Assembly: GCA_964503895.1 (NCBI GenBank)
Contig: CAZDCF010000002.1
Coordinates: 62,001 to 126,000, forward strand
Source of the DNA: Nitronereus sp964503895
Lineage (GTDB): Bacteria > Nitrospirota > Nitrospiria > Nitrospirales > UBA8639
Length of the DNA: 64,000 nt
Direction of reading: 5' to 3'
Positions within the stretch are counted from its first letter, which is position 1. Every line of letters starts with the position of its first letter. The position numbers and the translations under genes are program-made. The notes beneath the pieces are model-generated. The model did no database searches and was not told where the DNA came from. It saw nothing but the letters and a program-made list of their open reading frames with translations. Below, one piece after another: positions 63,612-64,000 of the stretch.

Positions 63612-64000
63612 TCAAGGAGAAAACTCTCTCGCTATATCCCCTGGAGCAAAAACTCCCCGTTCTGTAATGATTCCAGAAATATATTCTGCTGGGGTCACGT
63701 CAAAAGCTGGATTCAAGATGTTCACGTCATTCGGAGCTATATACTCACTTCCATGTACAGACATGACTTCCTCACGCGCCCGTTCTTCAATTGGAATATC
63801 GTCACCTGTTTGCGTCTTTACATCTATTGTTGAATATGGTGCTGCAACATAGAATGGGATGCCATGCGCTTTTGCCAAAACAGCTACTGAATACGTTCCA
63901 ATTTTATTTGCCACATCTCCATTGGCCGCAATCCGATCAGCACCAACTATACAAACTTGGATTTTTCCCTGTCGCATGATAGAACCAGCCATGTTGTCGG
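63612..64000 (-). CDS. mtnA: S-methyl-5-thioribose-1-phosphate isomerase, C-terminal part (runs off window)
   Basis: The minus strand is open from the right edge to the stop at 63612, giving about the last 128 residues, including DNMAGSIMRQGKIQVCIVGADRIAANGDVANKIGTY-type sequence (the GADRIAANGDVANKIGTY motif holds the catalytic Asp) and the end FDVTPAEYISGIITERGVF. The enzyme isomerises 5-methylthioribose-1-phosphate in methionine salvage. eIF2B-like relatives exist, but the NGDVANKIGTY context fits MtnA. The start lies outside the window. Confidence 0.92.
   Translation of the reverse strand, partial: DNMAGSIMRQGKIQVCIVGADRIAANGDVANKIGTYSVAVLAKAHGIPFYVAAPYSTIDVKTQTGDDIPIEERAREEVMSVHGSEYIAPNDVNILNPAFDVTPAEYISGIITERGVFAPGDIAREFSP

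Overview
The window looks like chromosomal backbone of a Gram-negative bacterium. The evidence is Kdo and heptose synthesis genes, lipoproteins, a Tat-exported molybdoenzyme, an HtrA protease and a long run of housekeeping genes. The mix (kdsB-pyrG-kdsA order, a PyrR-controlled pyr operon, NHL/FN3 proteins, a SorA/YedY-like oxidoreductase, DUF3386) would fit the phylum Nitrospirota or a relative. That placement is inference from gene content; no rRNA, tRNA or other phylogenetic marker was compared. No rRNA, tRNA, CRISPR array, IS element or phage gene was recognised.

Layout. 1-9 kb: the 5' part of valS (minus strand, running off the left edge), a tiny basic protein, a HAD phosphatase, a large two-propeller NHL/FN3 protein, then guaB-guaA (GMP synthesis). 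9.0-14.0 kb: an AT-rich cassette of sugar-tailoring genes (hexapeptide acyltransferase, HisF-like and HisH-like proteins, a frameshifted N-acetyl sugar amidotransferase, a PIG-L deacetylase and a formyltransferase-like protein). It sits between guaA and a pseudouridine synthase and is the most island-like part of the window. 14.1-21.4 kb: rluB-type gene, aspS, a sulfite-oxidase-fold enzyme, clpX with an unusual zinc-binding domain, and a large protein of unknown function. 21.4-31.4 kb: the pyrimidine operon pyrR-pyrB-pyrC-DUF4149-carA-sppA-M48 peptidase-carB. It is preceded by a good promoter, a PyrR-binding hairpin and an intrinsic terminator, that is, a complete attenuation leader. 31.6-34.3 kb: greA, a SAM hydroxide adenosyltransferase and a lone bioA on the opposite strand. 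34.5-45.2 kb: lepA-lepB, then envelope genes (hldA/rfaE1, kdsB, pyrG, kdsA, pgsA, plsY) and two glycosyltransferases. 45.3-52.6 kb: HtrA/Deg protease, a divergent EF-G-like GTPase, a small membrane protein, and a minus-strand group (O-methyltransferase, unknown, TPR protein, metallo-beta-lactamase-like protein, small unknown). 52.6-58.2 kb: TlpA-like thioredoxin, purF, purL and a methyltransferase. 58.5-64.0 kb: DUF3386 protein, TPM-domain protein, degenerate nucleotidyltransferase, FAD monooxygenase, an unknown, a lipoprotein, and the 3' part of mtnA (minus strand, running off the right edge).

Most genes serve nucleotide synthesis (guaBA, pyr/car, pyrG, purLF), translation (valS, aspS, lepA, rluB) and the outer envelope (Kdo, heptose, phospholipid, glycosyltransferases, lepB, htrA). 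The best candidates for something new are the sugar-decoration cassette, the extra CxxC pair in ClpX, the EF-G-like protein with altered G motifs, and the nucleotidyltransferase-fold protein that has lost its metal-binding aspartates.
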